64,000 nucleotides of DNA. Source: Hymenobacter sp. DG01 (GTDB lineage Bacteria; Bacteroidota; Bacteroidia; Cytophagales; Hymenobacteraceae). The translations under genes and the position numbers were made by a program. The number at the start of each line of letters is the position of its first letter. Within the stretch, counting starts at the first letter, position 1. The stretch spans positions 1-64,000 of the forward strand of contig NZ_CP040936.1 of assembly GCF_006352025.1 (NCBI RefSeq), given 5' to 3'. Below the pieces are notes generated by a model. It did no database searches. It saw only the letters and a list, made by a program, of their open reading frames with translations, and had not been told where the DNA came from. This document shows, in pieces, positions 54,263 through 62,547 of the stretch.

Positions 54263-55318
54263 TTGACTACTGCTCCCCGCTCTGCTTTTCGTCGCCTACT
54301 GTGGCCGCTTCTGGTATTGCTGTTGCTGCTGCTTGGGGGCCTGGGCGCGGCCTGGTACGTGCTCTGGAAACCCAATGTGCGTCCCTCGGCGTTCGGGCCC
54401 GCCTACCTCTACATACGCACCGGAACCGGCTACGCGGCTGTGCTGGACTCATTGCGGAAAGGTGAGCTGCTCCACGACTTCGGCACGTTTGAGCAGGTAG
54501 CCCGCTGGCGCGACTACCCCCGGCAGGTGCAGCCCGGCCGCTACCTCTTAAAGCCTGGCCTGAGTAACGCTGCGCTGCTGACCTTGCTGGCTCAGGGCGA
54601 GCAAGATACGGTAGCGTTTACCCTCGATGCCTTCAAATACAAGCCCCAACTGGCCCGGCAGGTGGCCCGCCAGCTCGAAACCGACTCGGTGCCGCTGCGG
54701 CAGCTGCTGCAGAATAACGCCTACCTCCGGCGCCGCTATCAGCTGGATACTACCACCATCCTGACACTGTTTCTGCCGGGACCGTACCGGCTGCTCTGGA
54801 ACACTTCGGCCCCTCAGTTTCTGGACTCAGCTGCCGCTATGCACCGCCGCTTCTGGACTACGGAGCGCCGCCGCCGCGCCGATTCGCTGGGCCTCTCGCC
54901 CGTAGAGGTGCATGTGCTGGCCAGCATCGTGCAGCGCGAAACGGCCAAGAAGGAAGACAAGCCCCTGATTGCGGGCACCTACCTTAACCGTCTCCGCCGG
55001 GGTATGCGCCTGCAGGCCGACCCAACCCTGCTCTGGGCCATTGGTAACTTTGGGGTAAGACGGGTGCTGAACCGGGATAAGCTGGTGGACTCGCCCTACA
55101 ATACCTACAAGCACAAAGGCCTGCCGCCCGGCCCTATCACCTCGGCCAACCGCCAGAGCCTGGACGCCGTCCTCAAACCCGCCCGCCACGACTACCTCTT
55201 CTTCTGTGCCCGCCCCGGCGGCAGCGGCTACTCCGATTTTGCCGCCACCTTCACGGAGCATAAGAAAAACGCCCGCCGCTATCAGCAGTGGCTCGATAGT
55301 CTGGGAGTGAAGAGGTGA
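54263..55318 (+). CDS. mltG: Endolytic murein transglycosylase MltG
   Basis: MltG (351 aa) cuts nascent peptidoglycan strands in the inner membrane. Its single N-terminal helix (about residues 14-34) anchors it. The YceG domain has the catalytic E226 in ASIVQRETAKKEDKPLIAGTYLNRL. The substrate region MRLQADPTLLWAIGNFG and SPYNTYKHKGLPPGPI are diagnostic. The first usable start is TTG at 54263 after an in-frame stop (54254); no ATG exists before the helix, so the start is unusual but sound. It follows the regulator by 46 bases on the same strand. Confidence 0.93.
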   Translation: MTTAPRSAFRRLLWPLLVLLLLLLGGLGAAWYVLWKPNVRPSAFGPAYLYIRTGTGYAAVLDSLRKGELLHDFGTFEQVARWRDYPRQVQPGRYLLKPGLSNAALLTLLAQGEQDTVAFTLDAFKYKPQLARQVARQLETDSVPLRQLLQNNAYLRRRYQLDTTTILTLFLPGPYRLLWNTSAPQFLDSAAAMHRRFWTTERRRRADSLGLSPVEVHVLASIVQRETAKKEDKPLIAGTYLNRLRRGMRLQADPTLLWAIGNFGVRRVLNRDKLVDSPYNTYKHKGLPPGPITSANRQSLDAVLKPARHDYLFFCARPGGSGYSDFAATFTEHKKNARRYQQWLDSLGVKR

Positions 55319-55460
55319 AACTGCGGAATAGCGGTTTCGGGGAGTTGCTCCGCCGGCGCTTCAGACAGTGGGAGGGGGTAGGGTTTCTATAGAATACCCC
55401 TCTGATGAAGCTGCGTGCATTCTAGGCTGTGAGAGGGTAAAGTTTACCTCCATCCCATTT

Positions 55461-56930
55461 TTACCACTGCACCACCCGGAGCTGCACGGAATCCTGGCGG
55501 GCGGCGCGCTGGCGGGCCAAGGTCTGCTCGTAGCCGAGGCCGGTAAATTCGGAGTGCTCCAGAAAAAGCAGGGGAGAGGTAAGCAGCGGCTCGGGCCAGC
55601 TGGCTATGGCGGGCAGTCGGCGCAACGAGTCGAAAGCGGCTACGTTGGTGACGCGCCAGTACCCATCGAGTAGCAGGTAGCGGTAACCATGTCGGCGCAA
55701 GGAGCCTGCTTGGCGGTCTGAAAACACGGGTTTCACCGTATCAGCCGCGGAGCGAAAGGGCGCCAGCCCGATACCTACCGTGCTGATGACGGGTCCGGCC
55801 CTGTGTGCCTGCAGCCAGGCCGCTACCGCCGGGTAGCTGGTAGGCGTATACGCATAGATTTCCTGCTGAATTCGTCTGATGTTCAGTCCCACGGCCCCGA
55901 GAACTACCACCACCAGCGCGGCCACCGGCAGCCGCCGCAGCCACAGAAAGGCCAGGGCATACCACAGACCGTAGGCCCACAGCAGCCCGCGGGGCGCCTT
56001 TATGAGCAACGACATGCCCGCCAGCAGGCACCAGCCCCACACCGCCAGATACAGCTCCAGCGGCAGCGGAGTGCCCCGCCGCAGCCGGGGCAGCGCTGCC
56101 AGCGGCCCCAGCAGCCCCAGCCACACTACCCCCGACTCGAAGTCCCAGAGGTAGCGCAGGTAGTAGAGCCCGTCGGGCCGGATGGTGGCCGCCCGTCCGG
56201 CCGCGTTGGCCGCCTCTGGGAAGGCTACCTTGTAGTAAATAGCGGGCCACAGATACCAGGGCAGTCCGGCTAGTACGCCTACGGTGCCCAGCACGAGGTA
56301 GGGCGCCGCCAGCAGTCCAGCCACCCGCCACCAGTGGCCGTGGCGCCAGAGTAGCCCATCGGCCCGCCACCACTCCAGCACCGCCAGAATAGGCAGCGTC
56401 AACAGAAACTTATAGTTGAACCCCAGCCCTAGCACCAGCCAGCCAGTAGCCCGGTATAACGTGGCTGCGCTTGGAAGCTGTAGGCGTCGGTAGTAGGCCC
56501 GCAGCAGGCCGGCAAAGCACAGCAGGCTCCAGGAGCTCATGGTAAAGTCGCGGCCCGAAAAGGTCAGGAACAGGCTGGTGCCCGCCAGCAGAGTCAGCAG
56601 GCCGGTTTGCCAGCCGGGCAGCCGGGTTTTGCGGGCAATAAAAGCCACCAGCAAGCCCAGCGCGGCCACGGCCACCAGCGCGTTCAGGTGCTGGAATACG
56701 CGGTAGTCAGTAGTCAGCCAGGCTACTGGCGCGTACACCAACGAAAACACCGGGCTGCCATGATGAAACAGGTGCTGCAGCTGCCCGCGGCTTACCTCCT
56801 GCACAATCTGCCAGTTGCGCACCGAGTCGTAGTCGGGCAGGGCCGCCCCGGCTAGTCCGTACAGCCGCACGGCTGCCACGAGCAGCAAGGCCGGCAGCAG
56901 CCATAGGAGTAGTGTGCGGGATACGGGCAA
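55461..56930 (-). CDS. GT-C type membrane glycosyltransferase, PMT-like
   Basis: A 489-aa protein with about eleven predicted transmembrane helices. The first extracytoplasmic loop starts with an acidic motif, ALPDYDSVRNW (D33 and D35), the hallmark place for the catalytic Asp in GT-C enzymes such as GT39/GT83, which use lipid-linked sugars. The C-terminal 110 residues are soluble. The donor and acceptor cannot be read from the sequence, and no polysaccharide gene is next to it. It converges with mltG across about 140 bases. Confidence 0.75.
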   Translation of the reverse strand: MPVSRTLLLWLLPALLLVAAVRLYGLAGAALPDYDSVRNWQIVQEVSRGQLQHLFHHGSPVFSLVYAPVAWLTTDYRVFQHLNALVAVAALGLLVAFIARKTRLPGWQTGLLTLLAGTSLFLTFSGRDFTMSSWSLLCFAGLLRAYYRRLQLPSAATLYRATGWLVLGLGFNYKFLLTLPILAVLEWWRADGLLWRHGHWWRVAGLLAAPYLVLGTVGVLAGLPWYLWPAIYYKVAFPEAANAAGRAATIRPDGLYYLRYLWDFESGVVWLGLLGPLAALPRLRRGTPLPLELYLAVWGWCLLAGMSLLIKAPRGLLWAYGLWYALAFLWLRRLPVAALVVVVLGAVGLNIRRIQQEIYAYTPTSYPAVAAWLQAHRAGPVISTVGIGLAPFRSAADTVKPVFSDRQAGSLRRHGYRYLLLDGYWRVTNVAAFDSLRRLPAIASWPEPLLTSPLLFLEHSEFTGLGYEQTLARQRAARQDSVQLRVVQW

Positions 56931-57104
56931 ACTGAAAGGAATTAAAACCTTGGCCCTACCCCCTTAAGAACAGAGCAACGGCAATATTAGGTTTTCGACA
57001 TTGAAATAGTGCGAATTGCCACTTGTAGCAACGTACTTGCGGACTAGGTTGCTACCCCTGCAGGTAGCGCAAACCCCATTCACTTCCATCAGACCCTTGT
57101 AAGT

Positions 57105-57551
57105 ATGCGCATTGTAGTGCAGCGAGTTCGGCAGGCCAGTGTTACGGTGGCGGGCCGCATTACCGGCCAGATAGGCCCCGGCTTACTGGTGCTGGCCGGT
57201 TTTGCCCCTACTGATGACACCCCCACCCTTACTTGGATGGCCCGTAAGCTGGTGCAGATGCGCATCTTCTCCGATGAAGAAGGCAAAATGAACTGCTCCG
57301 TTCAGGATATTGCGGGCGAGGTGCTGGTTGTAAGTCAGTTTACGCTGCTGGCCGATGCCCGTAAGGGCAACCGGCCCAGCTACATTGGTGCGGCACCCCC
57401 ACCCGTGGCTATTCCCTTGTATGAAGAGTTTGTGCGGCTGGTTGCCGCCGAGCTGGGCCGCCCCGTGGCAACCGGAGAGTTCGGCGCCGACATGCAGGTG
57501 GCACTACTCAACGACGGCCCGGTAACCATTGTGCTCGACTCAAAGGAGTAA
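57105..57551 (+). CDS. dtd: D-aminoacyl-tRNA deacylase
   Basis: Dtd (148 aa) removes D-amino acids and Gly from mischarged tRNA. The N-terminus MRIVVQRVRQASVTV, the motif SQFTLLADARKGNRPSY and the C-terminal Gly-cisPro motif NDGPVTI are all present. It is full length. The gene lies 129 bases upstream of a MazG-like enzyme on the same strand. Confidence 0.97.
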   Translation: MRIVVQRVRQASVTVAGRITGQIGPGLLVLAGFAPTDDTPTLTWMARKLVQMRIFSDEEGKMNCSVQDIAGEVLVVSQFTLLADARKGNRPSYIGAAPPPVAIPLYEEFVRLVAAELGRPVATGEFGADMQVALLNDGPVTIVLDSKE

Positions 57552-57679
57552 GGGAGCAACGAAGTAGCTGGGTAATCGGGCCTGCCCCTCAGCGCCCGAC
57601 CTGCCCCGGCTCCCGTACCTTCATCAAAGTTTGTATTCATAGTTCCTTTGCATCATTACTGCGTTACTCTCACTCTGCC

Positions 57680-58006
57680 ATGACCATTGACGAAGCCCAG
57701 CAAACCGTAGATCAGTGGATTCAGACCACCGGCGTGCGGTATTTCAACGAGCTAACCAACCTGGCAATGCTTACCGAGGAGGTAGGCGAGGTAGCCCGCA
57801 TCATTGCCCGCCAGTATGGGGAGCAGTCGTTTAAAGAGTCCGATAGAAGCAAAGTGCTAGCCGATGAACTGGCCGACGTACTGTTTGTGGTGATTTGCCT
57901 AGCCAACCAGACGGGCGTCAACCTCACGGAAGCCCTGCAGCGCAACCTGGAGAAGAAAACTCAGCGCGACGCCACCCGCCACCAGCAAAACGAGAAGCTA
58001 CGCTAA
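57680..58006 (+). CDS. MazG-like nucleotide pyrophosphohydrolase
   Basis: A 108-aa all-alpha NTP-PPase. The metal ligands are in TEEVGEVARI (EExxE) and ADELADVLFVVI (DExxD). The length and single-domain form resemble small MazG-like housecleaning enzymes that hydrolyse noncanonical dNTPs. The substrate is unknown. It is followed by a terminator. Confidence 0.9.
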   Translation: MTIDEAQQTVDQWIQTTGVRYFNELTNLAMLTEEVGEVARIIARQYGEQSFKESDRSKVLADELADVLFVVICLANQTGVNLTEALQRNLEKKTQRDATRHQQNEKLR

Positions 58007-58022
58007 CGCGGATACCCGCTTA

Positions 58023-58071
58023 AAACAAGAAAGTCGGGAGTAGCTATGTGCTCCCCCCGGCTTTCTTGTTT
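58023..58071. terminator. Terminator between the MazG-like gene and rnd
   Basis: AAACAAGAAAG (58023-58033) pairs with CTTTCTTGTTT (58061-58071) and the pairing continues inward through a G.T pair into CGGG/CCCG. Runs of T lie at the ends on both strands, suited to the convergent genes. Confidence 0.8.
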
Positions 58072-58081
58072 AACCTAGTGT

Positions 58082-59257
58082 TTAGCCCTTCACTTCAAAC
58101 GGGTGGGCCACCTGCTCGAAATCGAGGCCGTGGCGCTGGGCCGTGTCAAGCAAAAGCTGGTGCTGCCAGGGGCGCAGGGTGTAGTTGGCGCCTTGCTCTA
58201 CAATGTCGGCGATGAGGCGGTTGCTGAGCACCAGGTTGGCCATAATAGGGCTATGATCCTCGGCCAGATGAGTTTTTAGGGTCATCAGCAGGGCTTCCCG
58301 GGCATCGGCCTGGGCGGCTTTGGCACCCGTGAGCCGGCGGCGGAAGGGGAAGCGCCGCTGCTCAGCGGGCAGCGGCGGCTCGGGTTCCCGGTCTTCCTGG
58401 GCCAGGGTTACCAGGCGCTCGGCGAAGGGGCTGCGCTTTAGCTCGGGGTGCAGGCCCGGAGCGTTGCGCAGGTGCCCCGTGCTGGTTACGGGCAGACGCG
58501 TCAGCTCGGCCAGCCGGTCGTTGCTGGCTACCATGTAGCTGGGCCGGTCAATGTGGCGGGCTACCTCGTCGCGCAGCAGGTACAAGTCGCGGAACAGGGG
58601 CAGCTCCTGGGGCTGAATCCGGTACTTGCCAGCCAGGCGCAGGTAGGGCCGCTCGTCGCGGGAGTAGCGAACTTCTTCCAGGGCTTTGTTTTCCTGTTCT
58701 GCCCAGGCCGTGCGCCCCAGTGCTGCAAGCTTGGCCGTCAGGCGGTCCGTCAGCTCAAAGAGGTACAGCACGTCGTTAGCGGCGTACTGCTTCTGGGCCT
58801 CCGTGAGGGGGCGCTTCAGCCAGTTCGACTTCTGCTCGCCCTTATCCACCTCCATGCCCAGCTCCTGCTGAATCAGGCGCCCCAGGGAAATATTATTGTC
58901 GGCTTCGGCTAAAAGCGTATATTGTACGCTGGTATCGGTAATAGTGCGGACATGAACCCCGTAGAGTTCATCGAGCAGTAGGATGTCGGACTTGCAGCTG
59001 TGAAACACTTTCTCCACGGCCGGGTCGCGTAGTACCACCCAGAGCGGCTCCAGTTCCTGCGCCGGGTTGGTAAGGGGTAGGGGGTCGATGAGAAAAACGG
59101 TTTCGCCGTCAAATATCTGAATCAGAGCCAGATTTCGACCGTAGCGGTGCCGCATATCGTCAAATTCCAGGTCGATGGCTAAACGTGGGCGCTGGTGAAG
59201 AGCCTGCGCTACCTGCGCTACTACGGGGCTTTCGATTATGTACTGGGTATCAGGCAT
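58082..59257 (-). CDS. rnd: Ribonuclease D
   Basis: RNase D (391 aa) trims tRNA and other RNA 3-prime ends. The DEDDy exonuclease site is visible: D29 and E31 (AIDLEFDD), D near HSCKSDILLL, and Y-AAN-D (QYAANDVLYL). A C-terminal HRDC-like helical domain follows. The reading frame is intact and the ATG at 59257 gives a normal N-terminus. It is convergent with the MazG-like gene and divergent from the last SusC. Confidence 0.94.
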   Translation of the reverse strand: MPDTQYIIESPVVAQVAQALHQRPRLAIDLEFDDMRHRYGRNLALIQIFDGETVFLIDPLPLTNPAQELEPLWVVLRDPAVEKVFHSCKSDILLLDELYGVHVRTITDTSVQYTLLAEADNNISLGRLIQQELGMEVDKGEQKSNWLKRPLTEAQKQYAANDVLYLFELTDRLTAKLAALGRTAWAEQENKALEEVRYSRDERPYLRLAGKYRIQPQELPLFRDLYLLRDEVARHIDRPSYMVASNDRLAELTRLPVTSTGHLRNAPGLHPELKRSPFAERLVTLAQEDREPEPPLPAEQRRFPFRRRLTGAKAAQADAREALLMTLKTHLAEDHSPIMANLVLSNRLIADIVEQGANYTLRPWQHQLLLDTAQRHGLDFEQVAHPFEVKG

Positions 59258-59560
59258 TTAACGATACTGATTCAGGAGAGAAAAAGGGTGGCGGGCTGCT
59301 ATACTGGCCCCCTGACGGTTTAGTAAAGGTAGTCAGCCCAAGTTACCAAAACCACTGCCCTGGCCCGGGGTAACGGGGCTATAGAGTTCGGATTTTATAT
59401 TGCTAATTGCAACCACCTTACTTCCAATTCGGTCCGGCGCCGGTAGTTCAGTGCTATGCATGCCGAATAAATGCATGTACCTTGCATATTCACCCGCACT
59501 TGCCGGCTCAGCGGACCGGCTTTCTTTCACTCTAATCGGCCTCAAGGAGGGCCAGGTTGT
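59258..59560. promoter_or_regulatory. Spacer between rnd and the last SusC
   Basis: A 303-base spacer without a gene. It must hold divergent promoters. A near -7 box TACCTTGC (59478-59485) lies 76 bases before the SusC ATG. Two ATGCAT palindromes occur at about 59457 and 59471. AAGGAGG at 59544-59550 stands 10 bases before the SusC ATG, an unusually good Shine-Dalgarno for this phylum. Confidence 0.5.
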
Positions 59561-62527
59561 ATGAAACAAAATTTTCTCATTCCACTGGCATGCGGTGTGC
59601 TGGTAGCTACTTCGGCTACGGCACAAACGCGCACAGTAAGTGGACGCGTAACGGACGCTACCGGCTCAGCTTTGCCGGGCGTAACCGTACTTGAGCGAGG
59701 CACTACCAATGGCACCAGCACCGGGGCCGACGGTAGCTTCTCGTTATCGGTGCAGCCGGGGGCTACACTGGTCCTGAGCTCCATCGGTTTTGAAACGCAG
59801 AACGTAGTAGTTGGCGACCGTACGACGGTGGCCGTGTCGCTGAAAAGCAGTGCCACGGAACTAGGCGAAGCGGTAGTAGTAGGCTACGGCACGCAAACCA
59901 AGGCCGACGTAACCGGCTCGGTAACCCAGCTCAGTGCCAAAGACGTTGAAAACGTACCGACCGTAAGCTTCGAGCAAGCCATTCAGGGCCGGGCGCCGGG
60001 CGTGCAGATCAACCAGACCTCGGGTAAGCTCGGGGCCGGGGTCCAGATCCGGGTGCGGGGTTCATCCTCGGTGACGGCCTCCAACCAGCCGCTTTACGTG
60101 ATTGACGGCATTCCCGTGACCTCGCAGGACGTGGGCTCTGATACCGAGCCGCTGAACCCGCTGGCCGACCTGAACCCCAACGACATTGCCTCGATTACCA
60201 TCCTGAAGGATGCCGCCTCGTCGGCCATCTACGGTTCGCGCGCTTCCAACGGGGTAGTGCTGGTAACCACCAAGCAGGGCCGCCAGGGCAAGACCAAGGT
60301 GAACGTAGGCTACTATATCGGCACCAGCGAAACTACCCGCCGCCGCCAGTTCCTGAACGCCGAGCAGTACAAGGAGCTGTTTGCCGAAGCTGCCACGAAC
60401 GAAGGGTACGACCCGGCCGAGCAGTTTGCCGACAACGGCCTCGACTTCAACTCGGACGTGGACCAGAAGTGGAGCGACGAGCCGTTCCAGCGCGGCAAAG
60501 TGTCGCAGTACGACTTCAACGTGAGCGGCGGCGACGCTAAAACGCGCTTCTACCTGAGCACGACTTACAACGACCAGACCGGTATCATCATCGGGAACCG
60601 GTACCGCCGGGGTAGCGCCCGTATTAACCTCGACCACTCCATTTCCGAGCAGCTGAAGGTAGGCTTTAACCTCTCCTTGACCCGTTCGGTCAACGACCGC
60701 ACGCCCAACGACAACGCCTTCTCCAACCCGGTGCAGCTGAACGCGCTGCCTCCGATTCAGCCCAAAATTGACCCCGCTACCGGTCAGCTGAACAAGAACA
60801 CGCTCTACTACAACAACCTGCAGGATCTGGAGAACGGCCGCAACCGGGCCGGTACTTACCGTTCGTTTAGCAACGTCAACCTGCAGTACCAGCCCCTGAA
60901 AGGTCTGACGCTGCGCACCGAAGCCGGCGCCGACTTCCTGAACCTGAACGAGGAACTGTACCGCGCCGCCGGCACCCAGGACGGGGGTAACACGGGCTAC
61001 GGCTACAGCAACCAGGTGCAGGTAATCAACTACACCACCAACAACACCGCTACCTACCTCAAAACCATCGGCGAAGACCACAGCATTGAAGCGCTGGCTG
61101 GCTTCTCGTTCCAGCGCTCCGATGCGCAGGGCACGTCGGCCGAAGGCCGGGGCTTCCCGAACACGGAGTTTACCAAAGTAGCCAGTGCCGCCATCAAAAC
61201 CGCGGGTTCGGGCTCCGACCGGGATGGTTTCTCGTTCGTGTCGTATTTCGGCCGCGTAAACTACGCCTTCCGCAACCGCTACCTGATTTCGGGCAGTGTG
61301 CGCCGCGACGGTTCTTCGCGCTTCGGGGCTAATAACAAGTATGGTACCTTCGGGGCCGGCTCCGTGGGCTGGGTTATCACGGAAGAAGACTTCCTGAAAG
61401 ATAACGGCTTCGTAAACTTCCTGAAGCTGCGGGCCAGCTACGGTCTGACGGGTAATGCCGAAATCGGCAACTTTGCCTCCCGCAGCCTCTTCGGCTCGCT
61501 GCCTTACGCCGACCAGGCGGGTATTGCGCCCGGCACCGTGCTGGGTAACCCCAACCTGACCTGGGAAAGCACCGCCCAGGCCGACCTGGGTCTGGAATTC
61601 GGTTTCTTCGACAACCGCATTTCGGGTGAGGTGGACGTGTACGAGAAGAAAACCACGGACCTGCTGCTGAGCCGGCCGCTGCGCTACTCGGGCGGCTACA
61701 CCAGCGTAACCGAGAACATTGGTTCGCTGCGCAACCGGGGTCTGGAAATCTCGCTGAACACGCGCAACATCGACAAGGAGTTCAAGTGGAACACCAACTT
61801 CAACATCTCCTTCAACCGCAACAAGGTTACCTCCCTGGCGGCTCCCATCCAGAGCCAGTACCTGGGTAGCGTACGCGAGGGGCAGCCGATTGGTATTTTC
61901 TACGGCCGCAAATATGCCGGCGTAGATCCGGCCAACGGGGATGCGCTCTACTACACGGCCGAAGGAACTACCACCAACAACCCCGCGTTGGCGTCCTTGC
62001 AGATCGTGGGTAACCCCAACCCTGATTTCCAGGGTGGTATCACGAACACCTTCTCGTTCAAGGGCTTTGATTTGAGCGCGCTGGGCCAGTTCACCTACGG
62101 CAACGATATTTACAACGCGGCCGGTATTTACCAATCGGTGAACGGGGACTACTTCGACAACCAGACGATTGATCAGCTGCGGCGCTGGCAGAAGCCCGGT
62201 GACATCACCGATGTACCCCAGGCGCGTCTGTACGCCGCCAACGGCACGCAGGTATCGTCGCGCTGGGTAACCGGCGGCTCGTTCTTCCGGGTGAAGAACA
62301 TCACGCTGGGCTACACCCTGCCGGCTGAGCTGGTGAAGCGGGGCCGCATGTCGTCGGTGCGGGTGTATGTGCTGGTACAGAACCTGGCCACCATCACCAA
62401 CTACGATGGCTACGACCCCGAGGTAAACACGGCCGCTTTTGGTGCTGCTAACTACCTCATCGGCCACGACTTCTACACGCCCCCGCTGCAGAAAACCTTC
62501 CAGGCGGGCATCAACGTGGGTTTCTAA
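59561..62527 (+). CDS. SusC/RagA TonB-dependent outer-membrane receptor
   Basis: A 988-aa SusC-type channel. The signal peptide MKQNFLIPLACGVLVATSATAQ is followed by TVSGRVTDATGSALPGVTVLERG, then EAVVVGYGTQTKADVTGSVTQL and the plug with RGSSSVTASNQPLYVIDGIPVTSQDV, and a long barrel ending QAGINVGF. The sequence is that of the common EVVVVGYGTQ group. I start at the ATG at 59561, because the open frame from 59471 adds a leader without a signal peptide. AAGGAGG at 59544-59550 supports it. Its SusD starts 20 bases after its stop. Confidence 0.95.
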   Translation: MKQNFLIPLACGVLVATSATAQTRTVSGRVTDATGSALPGVTVLERGTTNGTSTGADGSFSLSVQPGATLVLSSIGFETQNVVVGDRTTVAVSLKSSATELGEAVVVGYGTQTKADVTGSVTQLSAKDVENVPTVSFEQAIQGRAPGVQINQTSGKLGAGVQIRVRGSSSVTASNQPLYVIDGIPVTSQDVGSDTEPLNPLADLNPNDIASITILKDAASSAIYGSRASNGVVLVTTKQGRQGKTKVNVGYYIGTSETTRRRQFLNAEQYKELFAEAATNEGYDPAEQFADNGLDFNSDVDQKWSDEPFQRGKVSQYDFNVSGGDAKTRFYLSTTYNDQTGIIIGNRYRRGSARINLDHSISEQLKVGFNLSLTRSVNDRTPNDNAFSNPVQLNALPPIQPKIDPATGQLNKNTLYYNNLQDLENGRNRAGTYRSFSNVNLQYQPLKGLTLRTEAGADFLNLNEELYRAAGTQDGGNTGYGYSNQVQVINYTTNNTATYLKTIGEDHSIEALAGFSFQRSDAQGTSAEGRGFPNTEFTKVASAAIKTAGSGSDRDGFSFVSYFGRVNYAFRNRYLISGSVRRDGSSRFGANNKYGTFGAGSVGWVITEEDFLKDNGFVNFLKLRASYGLTGNAEIGNFASRSLFGSLPYADQAGIAPGTVLGNPNLTWESTAQADLGLEFGFFDNRISGEVDVYEKKTTDLLLSRPLRYSGGYTSVTENIGSLRNRGLEISLNTRNIDKEFKWNTNFNISFNRNKVTSLAAPIQSQYLGSVREGQPIGIFYGRKYAGVDPANGDALYYTAEGTTTNNPALASLQIVGNPNPDFQGGITNTFSFKGFDLSALGQFTYGNDIYNAAGIYQSVNGDYFDNQTIDQLRRWQKPGDITDVPQARLYAANGTQVSSRWVTGGSFFRVKNITLGYTLPAELVKRGRMSSVRVYVLVQNLATITNYDGYDPEVNTAAFGAANYLIGHDFYTPPLQKTFQAGINVGF

Positions 62528-62547
62528 CGCTCTAGATCAACTTTCTG

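Noticed and set aside
607..60260. GGGGTAG as a strictly replication-polar (KOPS-like) motif
   Set aside because: The hand count is 39 to 26, a moderate bias, too weak to claim strict polarity from this window alone.
60062..62467. 801-codon minus-strand frame opposite the last SusC
   Set aside because: Very long but fully antisense to an intact receptor, and it has no recognisable domain.
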